A stretch of 42,241 nucleotides of DNA from an uncultured bacterium (GCA_949299165.1 CASFZJ010000012.1:1-42241); one strand, 5' to 3'; positions 10,011-19,663 are shown, numbered from the stretch's first letter. Numbers and translations are program-made. The notes: generated from the sequence alone by a model not told the origin.

Positions 10011-10526
10011 ATGGTCGCTAAAGTATTTAAAGAAATAAAATTTCTCAGCTTATTACTTGCAGCAGTTTTCACAACAATCGGTATTTTTATTGATGAAACA
10101 CTTTTTGTTGCATTAACTTTTGTTGGAGTTATTTTTGGCCTTATCGCTTTATTTGTTGGTTTAGTTTTAACATTTGCTGAATCAAAACAAACAAGAGGAA
10201 TTGGCTATGCATTATTTACAGCTTCTGTCGTTGCTGTTTTTGGTGTTGAACTCTTTAATTTAGTTGAAGGTGGAAAACTTCAAATTGGTGATGTTTTCGC
10301 AATTTTAGGCTTAGTATTTGTTTTAATTGCTTATGTTTGTTTAGGTTTATTAAAGCTTTTTAATGCTGAAGAAAGTGCAGCTGAAAACTTAGATAAACGT
10401 GTTGAAATATTAAAGAGCTATAAAGAAATGGTTGCTGAAGGTTTCTTAACGCAAGAAGAATTCGAAGCAAAACGTGTCGAATTATTAAAAGTTAAACCTG
10501 CAAAAAAAGATAAGCCAACTAAATAA
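10011..10526 (+). CDS. membrane protein with C-terminal SHOCT domain
   Basis: This 171-residue protein has four predicted membrane helices (about residues 12-28, 33-55, 65-82 and 92-115). A cytoplasmic tail follows, in which residues about 131-157 (SYKEMVAEGFLTQEEFEAKR) match the SHOCT domain, a short alpha-hairpin often found at the C-terminus of bacterial membrane or secreted proteins. SHOCT is thought to mediate oligomerisation. The gene is monocistronic, with a strong ribosome site and its own terminator. The specific function is not known. Confidence 0.8.
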   Translation: MVAKVFKEIKFLSLLLAAVFTTIGIFIDETLFVALTFVGVIFGLIALFVGLVLTFAESKQTRGIGYALFTASVVAVFGVELFNLVEGGKLQIGDVFAILGLVFVLIAYVCLGLLKLFNAEESAAENLDKRVEILKSYKEMVAEGFLTQEEFEAKRVELLKVKPAKKDKPTK

Positions 10527-10539
10527 AAATTTTCTTATC

Positions 10540-10577
10540 AAAAACCTAGGAATTTTACTTTTAATCCTAGGTTTTTT
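10540..10577 (+). terminator. rho-independent terminator after the SHOCT gene
   Basis: AAAAACCTAGGA pairs perfectly with TCCTAGGTTTTT around a 13-base loop and runs into six T residues. It starts 13 bases after the stop codon. Confidence 0.9.
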
Positions 10578-10678
10578 ATTGAATTCAATCTGAAATTAAC
10601 AAAAATCTTAATAATTATTCGTTTAAGAAATTCGTGTGGTAAAAATTAATGTGCCAGTAATTAATGACGTTTTCTCAA

Positions 10679-10731
10679 ACCACTAGCAAATAATTTAAAT
10701 AGTGTAATAATTATATTTGCTGGTGGTTTTT
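10679..10731 (+). promoter_or_regulatory. long hairpin over the start region of the M6 peptidase gene, possible attenuator
   Basis: ACCACTAGCAAAT (10679-10691) pairs with ATTTGCTGGTGGT (10715-10727) over 13 positions with one G-U. A run of T follows, only a few bases before the ATG at 10735. The right arm includes the GGTGG that would serve as ribosome site, so the hairpin could end transcription or hide the ribosome site. A simple terminator for an upstream transcript is the alternative, but the SHOCT gene already has one. Confidence 0.5.
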
Positions 10732-10734
10732 ATT

Positions 10735-11352
10735 ATGAAAAAGAAATTTTTACTTTTGTTTAGTTTATCTTTTTTATTATTAGGAGTAGGTGCGTGTGGA
10801 GAAGATAATCCAACACCAGATAATCCTAATGATTCTATTGTTAATGTTGTTTCGATTGAAGTAGAAGAGACCGAGATACATTTAACTGGGTTTAAAGAAC
10901 ATCAAGTTAAATATGAAATTACCCCATCAAATGCAACTAATAAAGATGTTATATTTGAACTTTCTAATGACCGAATTTGTACAGTTGATGAAAATGGAGT
11001 TTTAAAAGGTAAAAATGTTGCTGGAAGCTGTATTCTTACAATTAGACTTAAAGATAACCCAGTTTTATCAACAGCAATTAAAATTGTAACAACTAGTGTT
11101 GTAAGTGTTGAAAATATTACTTGTACTGTTAATAGTTTTAATTTTCTTTACTCTGGTCAAGAAATAAACTTTTCATATTCAGTTTTACCAACAAACGCAG
11201 ATAATAAAGAAGTAGAAATTTCAGTTGAAGACACAAATGTTGCAGAACTTAGTGAAAGAAAAACCGCACTAATTGCAAAAAATCCTGGCAGAACTAACCT
11301 TATTTTAAAAAGTTTAGATGAAAGTGTTGATGTTGAAGTTAAATACCAGTAA
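10735..11352 (+). CDS. N-terminal part of frameshifted M6-type metallopeptidase lipoprotein: signal and Ig-like (Big_2) domains
   Basis: Starting at the ATG at 10735, rather than the upstream in-frame start at 10717, gives a lipoprotein signal (KKK, hydrophobic core, lipobox GVGAC). Two bacterial Ig-like repeats of the Big_2 type follow, the first containing TPSNATNKDV and CTVDENGVLKG. The frame stops at 11350-11352. The -1 frame is open from 11343 and continues as IPVIFDTSN..., running without a break into the peptidase domain at 11538-12824. The two pieces are therefore one gene with a one-base frameshift near 11340, either real or a sequence error. No canonical slippery heptamer is present. 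Confidence 0.8.
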   Translation: MKKKFLLLFSLSFLLLGVGACGEDNPTPDNPNDSIVNVVSIEVEETEIHLTGFKEHQVKYEITPSNATNKDVIFELSNDRICTVDENGVLKGKNVAGSCILTIRLKDNPVLSTAIKIVTTSVVSVENITCTVNSFNFLYSGQEINFSYSVLPTNADNKEVEISVEDTNVAELSERKTALIAKNPGRTNLILKSLDESVDVEVKYQ

Positions 11353-11537
11353 TTTTTGATACTTCTAATATTGAAACTTTAGTTCAAGATGAAGAATTAA
11401 ATCCAACCAAAAATTTCACTTACCAGGATATTGGAAGAACAAATAACGATCATTATTTAGACTCAACCAGTACCGCAGAAGATCCAACTAAAGTATTAGT
11501 TATTCCTGTTGAATTTAGCGACTCTACTTTTGATGAA

Positions 11538-12824
11538 GTGTATGGCGTTGAAACAGGTGAAGAGATAATTAAAAGCGAACTAGATATTGCTTATAATGGT
11601 GACACTGAATCCACAAATTATTGGGAAAGCGTTTCTTCATATTTTGAAAAATCATCATATGGTAATTTACATTTAGATTTTGATATTGCTGATGTTTATA
11701 AGACTGGTTTAAATGCAGGTGACATCTCAAAAGATGAATATCAAAGTTTAGTTGAAATTCTAGAGATTGTTTATAACGCCTATGAAGACACAAAAACCGC
11801 TAATCCTGAAACAGATTACACAATTTATGACCGCGATAAAGATGGCTTTATTGATTCGGTTTGGTTTATTTTTAGTGCTCCTAATTATACTAATGTAAGA
11901 CCATGGGATGATTTATATAACTCTAATTTTTGGGCTTTTGTAACAAATGCTAATTTTGGAGAAGCAAATTTAACTTCACCAACCTTAAATCAATTTGGCT
12001 GGGCAAGTTATGATTTTATGTATGAAAAAGGCGATAATCAAATTGATGCTCATACCTATATTCATGAAACAGGTCACCTTTTTGGCCTAAATGATTATTA
12101 TAATTATACTCAACAAAATTCACCACTTGGCTGTTACGATATGCAAGATATGAATGTTGGTGATCATAATGCATGGACAAAAGCGGCACTAGGTTGGGCA
12201 ACGCCAATAATCTACGACACATCAAAACACGATTATGCAAAAGTTCATTTAGAACCTAATGATTTAAGTGGAAGTTCTTTATTTATTACAAATCATTATG
12301 AAGGAAGTGCTTTTGATGAATATATCGTTTTAGAGCTATATTCACCAAAAAGTTTAAATGAACTTGATTCCACTTATCAATATTCGGCTGGTTTAGGGAG
12401 ATTACCACGTGAATATGGAGTGAAGATGTATCACGTTGATTCTAGACTTATTAAAAATAACGATAAATCGCCACAAACATATATTGATCTAGCTGATACG
12501 CAAGATGGACTTAATGGATTAGGTCCAGTCACAATTGGAGCATCAAACACCAACAATTCGAGTAGAAATTACACCGTTGAACTTTTTGAACAAATCGAAC
12601 TTATTTCATCAAATCCAGATGGTTCAGCTTATAATCGACTTATTACTCCATATACCACAAATGATTTCTTCCAAACAGGAGATACTTTTGATTTAGACAC
12701 TTATTCATATTTCACTTATGAAGAAAGTGGCAAATTAAATAATGGAGAAGAACTAAATATTAGAATTTATTTTGAAAATGTAAGTAGTGAAGGTGCCGAC
12801 CTTATTATTGAGCCTTTAGATTGA
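11538..12824 (+). CDS. C-terminal part of frameshifted M6-type zinc metallopeptidase
   Basis: This part holds the catalytic domain: HETGHLFGLNDYY near 12063-12101 is the zinc motif HExxHxxGxxD of the gluzincin/metzincin-like M6 (immune inhibitor A) peptidases. YDRDKDGFIDSVWF upstream is the calcium-binding segment usual in M6 proteins. The first in-frame GTG, at 11538, has no ribosome site, and the same frame is open back to 11343, where it joins the lipoprotein part in the other frame. As an intact gene the product would be about 690 residues, anchored on the cell surface and degrading extracellular protein. As it stands this half is probably not translated alone. Confidence 0.8.
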   Translation: MYGVETGEEIIKSELDIAYNGDTESTNYWESVSSYFEKSSYGNLHLDFDIADVYKTGLNAGDISKDEYQSLVEILEIVYNAYEDTKTANPETDYTIYDRDKDGFIDSVWFIFSAPNYTNVRPWDDLYNSNFWAFVTNANFGEANLTSPTLNQFGWASYDFMYEKGDNQIDAHTYIHETGHLFGLNDYYNYTQQNSPLGCYDMQDMNVGDHNAWTKAALGWATPIIYDTSKHDYAKVHLEPNDLSGSSLFITNHYEGSAFDEYIVLELYSPKSLNELDSTYQYSAGLGRLPREYGVKMYHVDSRLIKNNDKSPQTYIDLADTQDGLNGLGPVTIGASNTNNSSRNYTVELFEQIELISSNPDGSAYNRLITPYTTNDFFQTGDTFDLDTYSYFTYEESGKLNNGEELNIRIYFENVSSEGADLIIEPLD

Positions 12825-12905
12825 GATTTATTTATGTTTATTTAGTCAATATAAGTAGGCACTTTTACATGCGAAAAAACTAGCGAAAAATTTTTAAAAT
12901 AGATA

Positions 12906-12933
12906 TTGATTTTACTTTTTTATATGGTATACT
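12906..12933 (+). promoter_or_regulatory. promoter of the tRNA array
   Basis: TTGATT (12906-12911), a 16-base spacer and TATACT (12928-12933) place the start near 12940, at a GC-rich GCGCG. This lies about 25 bases before the first tRNA. Stable-RNA promoters often have such strong elements. Confidence 0.6.
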
Positions 12934-12964
12934 TTTAAAGCGCGTTAAAAAACCGCATAAAACT

Positions 12965-13038
12965 GGGCCCTTAGTTAAATGGGATAACGTTAGCTTTGCA
13001 AGCTTAAGTTAGGAGTTCGATTCTCCTAGGGTCCACCA
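12965..13038 (+). tRNA. tRNA-Ala(TGC)
   Basis: The cloverleaf is complete. The acceptor GGGCCCT/AGGGTCC has the G3-U70 pair that identifies alanine tRNA; the anticodon loop TTTGCAA gives TGC, and CCA is encoded. One T-T mismatch occurs in the anticodon stem. Confidence 0.93.
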
Positions 13039-13052
13039 AATTTGAAAAGAAT

Positions 13053-13129
13053 GGCAGCGTAGCTCAGTTGGTTAGAGCAGTCGGCTCATACCCGGCGCGT
13101 CGGTGGTTCGAGTCCACTCGCTGCTACCA
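13053..13129 (+). tRNA. tRNA-Met(CAT), elongator
   Basis: GGCAGCG/CGCTGCT acceptor with G1-U72, anticodon loop CTCATAC, and close overall similarity to Bacillus elongator tRNA-Met. CCA is encoded. Confidence 0.9.
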
Positions 13130-13148
13130 GAACTTGATTTAACCGGAT

Positions 13149-13224
13149 GGACTCTTAGCGCAATGGTTAGAGCTATCGGCCCATAACCGATCGGTTACAG
13201 GTTCGAGTCCTGTAGAGTCCACCA
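13149..13224 (+). tRNA. tRNA-Ile2(CAT), lysidine type, with C33
   Basis: Acceptor GGACTCT/AGAGTCC and the body match the Bacillus tRNA-Ile2 that reads AUA after TilS converts C34 to lysidine. The anticodon loop is CCCATAA, so position 33, almost universally U, is C. The D stem has a G12-A23 mismatch where GCTC/GAGC is usual. CCA is encoded. The loop position is fixed by the perfect 5-bp stem ATCGG/CCGAT. Confidence 0.85.
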
Positions 13225-13229
13225 CAAAC

Positions 13230-13320
13230 GGAGAAATACTCAAGTGGTTGAAGAGGATGGTCTTGAAAACCATTAGTAGGTGCAAGCCTAGCGTGAGTTC
13301 GAATCTCACTTTCTCCGCCA
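13230..13320 (+). tRNA. tRNA-Ser(TGA)
   Basis: This 91-base class II tRNA has a long variable arm (AGTAGGTGCAAGCCTAGC), acceptor GGAGAAA/TTTCTCC, discriminator G and anticodon loop TTGAAAA, giving TGA. CCA is encoded. Confidence 0.93.
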
Positions 13321-13348
13321 TCTTACTTTCAAATCTATATAAATATAT

Positions 13349-13425
<77 letters not shown>

Positions 13426-13474
13426 TCTAATAACTAACGTTTTGATACAAAAAAAGGTGTCGAAATGTCGCGAT

Positions 13475-13500
13475 AAAGTCCTTGAAATAAGGGCTTTTTT
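13475..13500 (+). terminator. terminator of the tRNA array
   Basis: AAAGTCCTT and AAGGGCTTT pair with one G-U around GAAAT and are followed by a T run. It starts 50 bases after the last tRNA. Confidence 0.75.
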
Positions 13501-13510
13501 ATTTTTAGGA

Positions 13511-13596
13511 GTTTCTCTAATAAGCAAATTTAGGCTCGAACTAACGATTTTCTGAAAAACAGGGCTACTAGCGAAACTGAAGCCTATTAGAGAAAC
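13511..13596. repeat. 12-bp inverted repeat GTTTCTCTAATA in the tRNA/defence-island junction
   Basis: GTTTCTCTAATA (13511-13522) is exactly complementary to 13585-13596, with a second inner pair GGCT/AGCC. CGACACCC occurs twice just downstream (about 13603-13623), and its complement GGTGTCG lies just upstream of the tRNA terminator. The 295-base gap from the last tRNA to the XRE gene holds no ORF. The cluster of symmetric motifs at a tRNA end could mark a recombination site of the neighbouring island. Confidence 0.5.
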
Positions 13597-13719
13597 GACA
13601 AAACGACACCCCTAGCGACACCCTATTTGTTTGAAAAAAATCTCACTAAAATTCCTCATAAATATCGAAATTAGACCTGTTTTGTGTTAAAATACTGATA
13701 ACGATTTTGAGGTACAACT

Positions 13720-13914
13720 ATGTTTGATTACGCAAAAAAGATTAGAGAATATCGAGAAAGAAAATTCATATCACAAGGTGAATTAGCTAAAATATTAAAT
13801 GTTAGTAATGTTTCCGTATGCCGTTGGGAAACAGGAAAGTTTGAACCAAACATGGAAACCAAAAAGAAATTAGTCGCTCTCTTCAACGAGATCGGCATGA
13901 AATTAGAAGATTAA
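13720..13914 (+). CDS. XRE-family helix-turn-helix regulator
   Basis: This 64-residue single-domain protein carries ISQGELAKILNVSNVSVCRWE (residues about 18-38), a Cro/CI helix-turn-helix. It starts 18 bases upstream of the mod gene on the same strand and so probably controls the restriction operon, as C proteins do in some restriction-modification systems. A TAAAAT lies about 30 bases before the start. Confidence 0.85.
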   Translation: MFDYAKKIREYRERKFISQGELAKILNVSNVSVCRWETGKFEPNMETKKKLVALFNEIGMKLED

Positions 13915-13931
13915 TAATGAGGTGAGAAGAA

Positions 13932-15668
13932 ATGGCAAATATATCTAAATACAAAAGAGAAAGGTTGCTAAATTTTTTAGAAACTTTAAAAAAAGAGCAT
14001 TTAGATAATGATGAAGTTTTAGTATCCATTGGAGAAATAGAAAGTGAATTGAATAGTAAAAAATATGGGCTTGTTTGGGAAGAACATGATGAAGAAGTTG
14101 ATAAATTGTTAGAAACAATGGTTCCCGTTTTTAGTGAACAAAGTAATAAAGAGATAGTTTGTTCAGATAGCGAAAATTTTAATTTCTTATTAGAGGGGGA
14201 TAATTTACATTCTCTTTACCTCTTAGAAAAAACTCACAGAGGCAAAATAGACTTAATATATATTGATCCTCCTTATAATACTGGTAAGGAAGACTTTAAA
14301 TATAATGATAAATATGTTGATGTTAATGATGGCTATAAAAATAGCAAATGGCTTTCTTTCATGGAACATAGATTGGTAATTGCAAAAGAGTTACTATCGG
14401 AAAGTGGAATAATATTTATCTCTATAGATGATAATGAATATGCCCCTTTAAAATTATTATGTGATGAAATTTTTGGAATTGAAAATTGTTTGTCGGTTCA
14501 TCATATCCAAGTTAGATATGCAAACAAAAGTCTAAACGAAAGAAAAGCCTTTCAGGAATGCTTAGAATATGTTCTGATTTATGCTAAAGATTTTAATAAA
14601 TTTGATGCAAATAGGCCCTCTACAGATTATTCTCTAGATAAGTTTTGTTTTGAAATAAAAGAAAAAGTTAAGACTACCAAACAGGTTATTAATGGTAAAG
14701 AAGTGGAAATTTTTAGGAAGGGCGATTGGGAGATTAAAAAAGTTGAACCAAGTATTGATAAATTAAAAGAAACTTGGGTAACTGGAAGTATATATTCAGG
14801 AACAGGCCATGGTCTAACTTATCAAAAAATTGTAGAACCAAGGTTAAATGAGGACGGTTATGGATGTTTATATAAAGTATATGGATTGGGGGAAGATGGA
14901 CTAGGGTACAGATATTTTACGGGACCACAGAAAAAGGGTGCTACTAAGGGTAAGATGTTTACTGGTGTGCCCTTGGAAGTGAAAACTGAAATATTGAACG
15001 GAGGAGCTAAAAAATTAGGAACAATCACAAACTTCTATGATTTTAGTCCTGATTTCGGAAATATTAGGCAAGAAGGCGGAGTCCCTTTTAATAGTGGAAA
15101 AAAACCTATTAAAATGATTAAACAATTTATTAATTATCATAAGAAGAAAGATATTACAGTTTTAGATTTTTTTGCGGGCTCAGGATCAACTGGACATGCA
15201 GTTTTATCCTTGAATGAAGAAGATGGTGGTACAAGAAAATTTATTCTTTGTACAAATAATGAAAATAATATTTGTGAAGATATTACTTATAAAAGATTAT
15301 CTAATGTTATAAATGGTTATTCTGGTCATAAAGGAATTAGTGCAAATTTAAAATACTATAAAACAGATTTTGTATCTAAAAATGAAGAATTTTTATCAGA
15401 CGTATTACTGGACCATGTTGTTGAAATGATTCAATTAGAAAATGGAATTAAAATTGATAATGATAAGTATCTTGTTGTTTTAGATGAAGAAAAAGCAGAC
15501 GAAATAGAACTAAATTGGGAATCTTATACACATCTTAAAAAAATTTATATTTCAAGAAATGTTTTGTTAACCACTTCACAAACTGAAAAATTTTCAAAAG
15601 TTGAACTAAAAATTATTCCTGATTACTATTTTGATTTTGAATTAAAGGAGGCAGGCGAAACATGGTAA
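13932..15668 (+). CDS. mod: type III restriction-modification methyltransferase subunit (Mod)
   Basis: This is an adenine-N6 DNA methyltransferase that also gives sequence recognition to the Res partner. Motif IV is DPPY at residues 112-115 (YIDPPYNTG), and motif I is [11 protein letters not shown] near 412. DPPY before FxGxG is the beta-class order, with the target-recognition region between the motifs. The 578-residue length is normal. It overlaps res by 7 bases and is preceded by a GAGGTGAG ribosome site. The specificity cannot be read from the sequence. Confidence 0.93.
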   Translation: MANISKYKRERLLNFLETLKKEHLDNDEVLVSIGEIESELNSKKYGLVWEEHDEEVDKLLETMVPVFSEQSNKEIVCSDSENFNFLLEGDNLHSLYLLEKTHRGKIDLIYIDPPYNTGKEDFKYNDKYVDVNDGYKNSKWLSFMEHRLVIAKELLSESGIIFISIDDNEYAPLKLLCDEIFGIENCLSVHHIQVRYANKSLNERKAFQECLEYVLIYAKDFNKFDANRPSTDYSLDKFCFEIKEKVKTTKQVINGKEVEIFRKGDWEIKKVEPSIDKLKETWVTGSIYSGTGHGLTYQKIVEPRLNEDGYGCLYKVYGLGEDGLGYRYFTGPQKKGATKGKMFTGVPLEVKTEILNGGAKKLGTITNFYDFSPDFGNIRQEGGVPFNSGKKPIKMIKQFINYHKKKDITVLDFFAGSGSTGHAVLSLNEEDGGTRKFILCTNNENNICEDITYKRLSNVINGYSGHKGISANLKYYKTDFVSKNEEFLSDVLLDHVVEMIQLENGIKIDNDKYLVVLDEEKADEIELNWESYTHLKKIYISRNVLLTTSQTEKFSKVELKIIPDYYFDFELKEAGETW

Positions 15669-17881
15669 CTTCTACAATGAATATAAAGTTATTCGATTTT
15701 CAAGAAAAAGCAGTAATTAATTTAATTGATTTAACAAGCGGAGAAAATAGCAAACAAACGATTTTGGTTAAATCACCTACTGGTTCAGGAAAAACAATCA
15801 TTTTAATAAATTATATAGTCGAGTATTTAGATAAAATAAATAAAAATACAGCTTTTGTTTGGCTCTGTCCTGGTAAAGGAAATCTTGAGGAACAAAGCAT
15901 GAATAAGATGTTAAAAATTGCACCAACAAAATATGTACAAAATTTACAAGGTGCATTATCTCAAGGATTTTCAAAAGAAAGTACTACATTTATAAACTGG
16001 GAAATGGTCACTAAATCAGGAAATAAATCGATTTCAGAAGGTGAACAAAAAAATCTCTACGACAGAATTGCTGAAGCTCATGCCAATCATATTAATTTTA
16101 TTATTGTAATAGATGAGGAACATTCAAATAATACTGCTAAGGCTAATAACATAATTGAAGCTTTTAGTGCTTCACATATTATTAGAATGAGTGCTACTGC
16201 TATAAAGAATAATCGATTTGAATACTATGAAATAGATGAAACAGATGTTATAGAATCTGGCTTAATAACAAAAGCAATATATGTAAACGAAGGAATGAAT
16301 GATAATGAAACAATCGACGATGAATATAACAGGTTACTCTTATTAGCCGATAAAAAACGTAAAGAGATTGCTGATAGATATACCAGCATCGGCAAGAAAA
16401 TTAGACCTCTAGTTTTAATACAGTTTCCAAATGGTAATCAACAGTCAATTTTAGATGTAGAAAATCAACTAAAAAAAATGGGTTATTCCTATGAAAATGG
16501 CTTAGTAAGTAAATGGATGAGTGAGGATAAAAGAGACTTACCTAATAATTTAACGGAAAATGACGGCTTACCAATTTTTTTACTTATGAAACAAGCTATT
16601 AGTACTGGATGGGACTGCCCTAGAGCTAAAATTTTAGTTAAATTGCGCGAAGGAATGAATGAACAATTTGAAATTCAAACTATAGGAAGAATAAGACGAA
16701 TGCCTGAGGCATGTCATTATGAAGATGATTTATTAGACTTTTGTTATGTTTATACATATGACGAAGAGTGGAAAAATGGTCTTTTTCAACAAGTTGACAA
16801 GGCTTATGAAACACGCAGATTATTTTTAAAAAGCAAATGCAAGACATTTACTCTAGAGAAAGAACTGCGTGATCGTGATTTTAGTATGCTTGGTTCTAAA
16901 GACATTATGAAAAAAACATATGAACATTTTGTAAAAAAGTATAATTTAGGAAAAGATAAAAAAAGCAACCAAAATTATTTACAAGATGCTGGCTATGTCT
17001 TTGAAAATTATTTAATAGGAAAAACAATTCAAGGGCAATTTGCTAAAACTTCTGCCGTAGAAAATGAAGATGCTAAAACTATAGTTGTTAAAGATGTTGT
17101 TAACACGCATAAACACGGTATTTATTTACTGCATAGCACTGACCAAATTAAGAAGGTCATTGGATTAACAACCGCAGAAACGAAAGTTATCTTAGAGAGA
17201 TTATTTAGAAAGCAGTTAAATCCTAAAAATAAGCTTGTTAGTTTAAATACAAGTGAATTTTATGCTTTTATCATTAATAATGAAAAGAAATTAGTAGATG
17301 AATTTCGTGAAATCGGTGCTGGTTTATCTCGACAACTTCAACTTAAAATGAAAAAAACTTCAGTCTTTCATATTCCAGAACAAGATTTATTCAAATATGA
17401 CCCTTCTACTAAAAAGGTGATAGATTTCTTAACAAATGCATATGAAGGTTATACCTCTGAATTTAATACTAGATTAATTAGAAGTACATCTGAACAATTA
17501 TTTGAACAATATTGTGAAAAAAATAGAAATGTTGATTGGGTTTATAAAAACGGCGATACTGGTCAACAATATTTTTCAATTGTATATATTGATGGTTTTA
17601 ATAAGCAGTGGCTATTTTATCCCGATTATATTTTAAAAATGAAAAATGGCGATGTATGGATAATTGAAACCAAGGGTGGCGAAACTGCGGGCAAAAACAA
17701 AAATATTGATATTCAAATAGAAAATAAATTTAATTCGTTTAAAGAATATGCTAAATCAAAAGAATTAAAATGGGGTTTCGTTAGAGATATTGACAATTCA
17801 CTTTATATCAATAATACAGAATTTGCTATGGACATGAGTGATGATAGCTGGGTTCCTCTAGAGGATTTATTTAATAAATAG
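15662..17881 (+). CDS. res: type III restriction endonuclease subunit (Res)
   Basis: Res is an SF2 helicase/nuclease that acts with Mod to cut unmodified DNA. Walker A is SPTGSGKT (residues 38-45), motif II DEEH near 150, and motif [13 protein letters not shown] near 340. The C-terminal nuclease has PDY near 655 followed by IIETKGG near 670, the PD-(D/E)XK pattern of type III enzymes. At 739 residues it is shorter than EcoP1 Res (about 970) but has all parts. An alternative ATG lies at 15677. Confidence 0.93.
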   Translation: MVTSTMNIKLFDFQEKAVINLIDLTSGENSKQTILVKSPTGSGKTIILINYIVEYLDKINKNTAFVWLCPGKGNLEEQSMNKMLKIAPTKYVQNLQGALSQGFSKESTTFINWEMVTKSGNKSISEGEQKNLYDRIAEAHANHINFIIVIDEEHSNNTAKANNIIEAFSASHIIRMSATAIKNNRFEYYEIDETDVIESGLITKAIYVNEGMNDNETIDDEYNRLLLLADKKRKEIADRYTSIGKKIRPLVLIQFPNGNQQSILDVENQLKKMGYSYENGLVSKWMSEDKRDLPNNLTENDGLPIFLLMKQAISTGWDCPRAKILVKLREGMNEQFEIQTIGRIRRMPEACHYEDDLLDFCYVYTYDEEWKNGLFQQVDKAYETRRLFLKSKCKTFTLEKELRDRDFSMLGSKDIMKKTYEHFVKKYNLGKDKKSNQNYLQDAGYVFENYLIGKTIQGQFAKTSAVENEDAKTIVVKDVVNTHKHGIYLLHSTDQIKKVIGLTTAETKVILERLFRKQLNPKNKLVSLNTSEFYAFIINNEKKLVDEFREIGAGLSRQLQLKMKKTSVFHIPEQDLFKYDPSTKKVIDFLTNAYEGYTSEFNTRLIRSTSEQLFEQYCEKNRNVDWVYKNGDTGQQYFSIVYIDGFNKQWLFYPDYILKMKNGDVWIIETKGGETAGKNKNIDIQIENKFNSFKEYAKSKELKWGFVRDIDNSLYINNTEFAMDMSDDSWVPLEDLFNK

Positions 17882-17893
17882 AGGCACCAAATT

Positions 17894-18011
17894 TAAGCCA
17901 TCAAAGAAAGAAATAGTTAAAGTGGCTTTAAGTGATATAACTAAAAAAGAAGAGAAAGGAACTCTTTATCAATTAATACATCGTTTAGAAAAAATATTGT
18001 TGAGAAAATAA
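17894..18011 (+). other. open frame without a clear start between res and the DUF4177 gene
   Basis: One frame reads GTKFKPSKKEIVKVALSDI and ends with LIHRLEKILLRK, about 40 codons. It has no ATG and no ribosome site; a GTG at about 17930 is the only plausible start. It may be a remnant of a displaced gene or a small alpha-helical protein. I cannot choose. Confidence 0.25.
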
Positions 18012-18023
18012 GGATAGAAAAAT

Positions 18024-18200
18024 ATGAAATGGGAATATAAGTACACATTTGTGGATGCCAAGATATCTGACAAGAAAACAAGTATAATATTAAATGAAGA
18101 GCTCAATAAGCTTGGCGAAGAAGGATGGGAGCTTGTTAATTTTGCTCCTGTTCTTATCGATGCTAGGTACGCATTAATTTTTAAGAGACCTAAAGAATAA
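18024..18200 (+). CDS. DUF4177 small protein
   Basis: The 58-residue ORF starts at ATG 18024 behind AGGATAG. It begins MKWEYKYTFV and contains LNKLGEEGWELVNFAP and ALIFKRP, which match the DUF4177 family (a beta-rich domain with the signature L..lG.eGWELv). Its function is unknown. It lies between the restriction operon and the ABC-3C operon, on the same strand. Confidence 0.8.
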   Translation: MKWEYKYTFVDAKISDKKTSIILNEELNKLGEEGWELVNFAPVLIDARYALIFKRPKE

Positions 18201-18223
18201 AATAATGTAGGGGGGTGGTTGTA

Positions 18224-19204
18224 TTGGGCAAAGTTACATTTTCAACTTTTGGTAAAGCTTTTACAGCTCATAGTGCTAGAACACCGAGCCATATTTCACG
18301 CCGCCTTCTTAGACTTATTGCTGATTGTGATTGTGTTAAAAATAAAAAAGGTAATCGATATTCTTTTAAGTCGAAAGAGCTTCTTGAGTTTTTAAATGGT
18401 GAAGAGAGAATCTATGAAAATATTACTAAGGCTATAAAGAAAGATGAAGTCATTAAACATATAGAATTTGACTTTGAAGATATGTGTTATGAATTGCTTG
18501 ATGATGACGCTTTTGATTTAGTCTATGACGATTTAAAAGAACTGGTAAAGAACGATGATGCCTTGCCACCAGAGACCAAAAAAAGCCTTTTAAGCGGTCG
18601 TGATGATCTTATTTCTAATGGTCCAGATATTTTTATATATGCAATGGGTAACGACAATTTAACTAATCCTAAAAAAGAAAAAACAAAAAAGCCATTAACT
18701 CCTTTAGAAATTCAAAAACGAATAATAGAGTTAATAAATAAGTATCCAAAGCCTCTACAAATAGAAGTTCCAAAAGAAATTACAACTAAAGAAATGACAT
18801 ATGTATCTGCTATTTTAGAGGCATTCGCAGAAGATGCAGGAGTGGAGATAATTTTAGAAAATGAACTTGTTTCAAAAAAGGATTACCAAAAATATAAGAA
18901 GAAACTTGATAGATATCGTACAGACTTTTACAAAGCCGAAAGTATTAGAGAATCTCTAAAAGATACAAAATTAGAAAAAGAAGTAGGCGTTTTTAAACAA
19001 CTTGAGGATGAAACATACGACAGCATCATAGATAAAGTTGAAGAAGATTATCCAACAAGTTACTCTCGAATGACATCTGTTCTTAATCATGTAACGACAA
19101 TTTCTTTACGTTCATTAATTGCACCTAGTTGGGTAGGAAGTGCTGAAAAGAAAGGTGTTTGCCATATCTTGGTAAATGAAGGAAGGATAAGGTGGAAAGA
19201 ATGA
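18224..19204 (+). CDS. ABC-3C system protein with wHTH-like N-terminus and C-terminal domain
   Basis: This is the first gene of a three-gene set that fits the ABC-three-component (ABC-3C) conflict systems. An upstream GTG at 18215 lies inside the AGGGGGGTGG ribosome site, so TTG 18224 is the better start (326 residues). Residues about 20-65 (SHISRRLLRLIADC...) look like a winged helix. The C-terminal region (YSRMTSVLNHVTTISLRSL, then WVGSAEKKGVCHI) fits the ABC-3C CTD that couples the sensor/effector protein to the ATPase. It overlaps the next gene by 4 bases (ATGA). The assignment rests on gene context as much as on the sequence. Confidence 0.6.
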   Translation: MGKVTFSTFGKAFTAHSARTPSHISRRLLRLIADCDCVKNKKGNRYSFKSKELLEFLNGEERIYENITKAIKKDEVIKHIEFDFEDMCYELLDDDAFDLVYDDLKELVKNDDALPPETKKSLLSGRDDLISNGPDIFIYAMGNDNLTNPKKEKTKKPLTPLEIQKRIIELINKYPKPLQIEVPKEITTKEMTYVSAILEAFAEDAGVEIILENELVSKKDYQKYKKKLDRYRTDFYKAESIRESLKDTKLEKEVGVFKQLEDETYDSIIDKVEEDYPTSYSRMTSVLNHVTTISLRSLIAPSWVGSAEKKGVCHILVNEGRIRWKE

Positions 19205-19644
19205 TAGATTCTACTTATAACTCTATCTTTGAAATAAAACTCAGGATCCTTTTGCTTCTAGAACACAGCAGACAGGAATTTTTATCTTCAGACATGATTG
19301 CTGCATTAGATTTTATTACAGTTTATGGTAAAGAATTTAATGTTTCTGATATTAATCTTCATGGCGATAATAGATTTAAATTTAGTGAGCTGCCTAGTAG
19401 AAGGGAAAAGGTCTTTTCTGCTTTAAAAGAACTTGTTAAAGATAATATGGTTGATATAGATCTTTCTAAGGGATTTCAATTTCAAATTAATAATAGAGGC
19501 TATCAATTTATTGAAGCTTTGGAAAGCAATTATGCTATTGAATACAGCCAGATAGCGGATGTTGTTTGTGAGAATTATGATGCTATGGATGAAGCCGAAT
19601 TATATAAACTTATACAATCGAAATCCGTTGTTCCTATGAAGTAA
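19201..19644 (+). CDS. ABC-3C middle component
   Basis: The best start is ATG 19201, within ATGA of the previous stop and 5 bases after AAGGTGG; an in-frame GTG lies at 19192. The 147-residue all-alpha protein starts IDSTYNSIFEIKLRILLLLE, like the ABC-3C middle components, which begin with a YNs..E...R.L.LL helix. It has a wHTH-like middle. In these systems it bridges the ATPase and the CTD protein. Confidence 0.65.
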   Translation: MIDSTYNSIFEIKLRILLLLEHSRQEFLSSDMIAALDFITVYGKEFNVSDINLHGDNRFKFSELPSRREKVFSALKELVKDNMVDIDLSKGFQFQINNRGYQFIEALESNYAIEYSQIADVVCENYDAMDEAELYKLIQSKSVVPMK

Positions 19645-19663
19645 AAGAGAGGAGGAAATTTCT

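Noticed and set aside
11569-12240. Minus-strand frames inside the M6 peptidase
   Set aside because: They have unusual composition and no start signals, and are shadows of the peptidase frame.
13139-13321. Minus-strand 60-codon frame over the Ile2 and Ser tRNAs
   Set aside because: It is the known spurious translation of tRNA genes.
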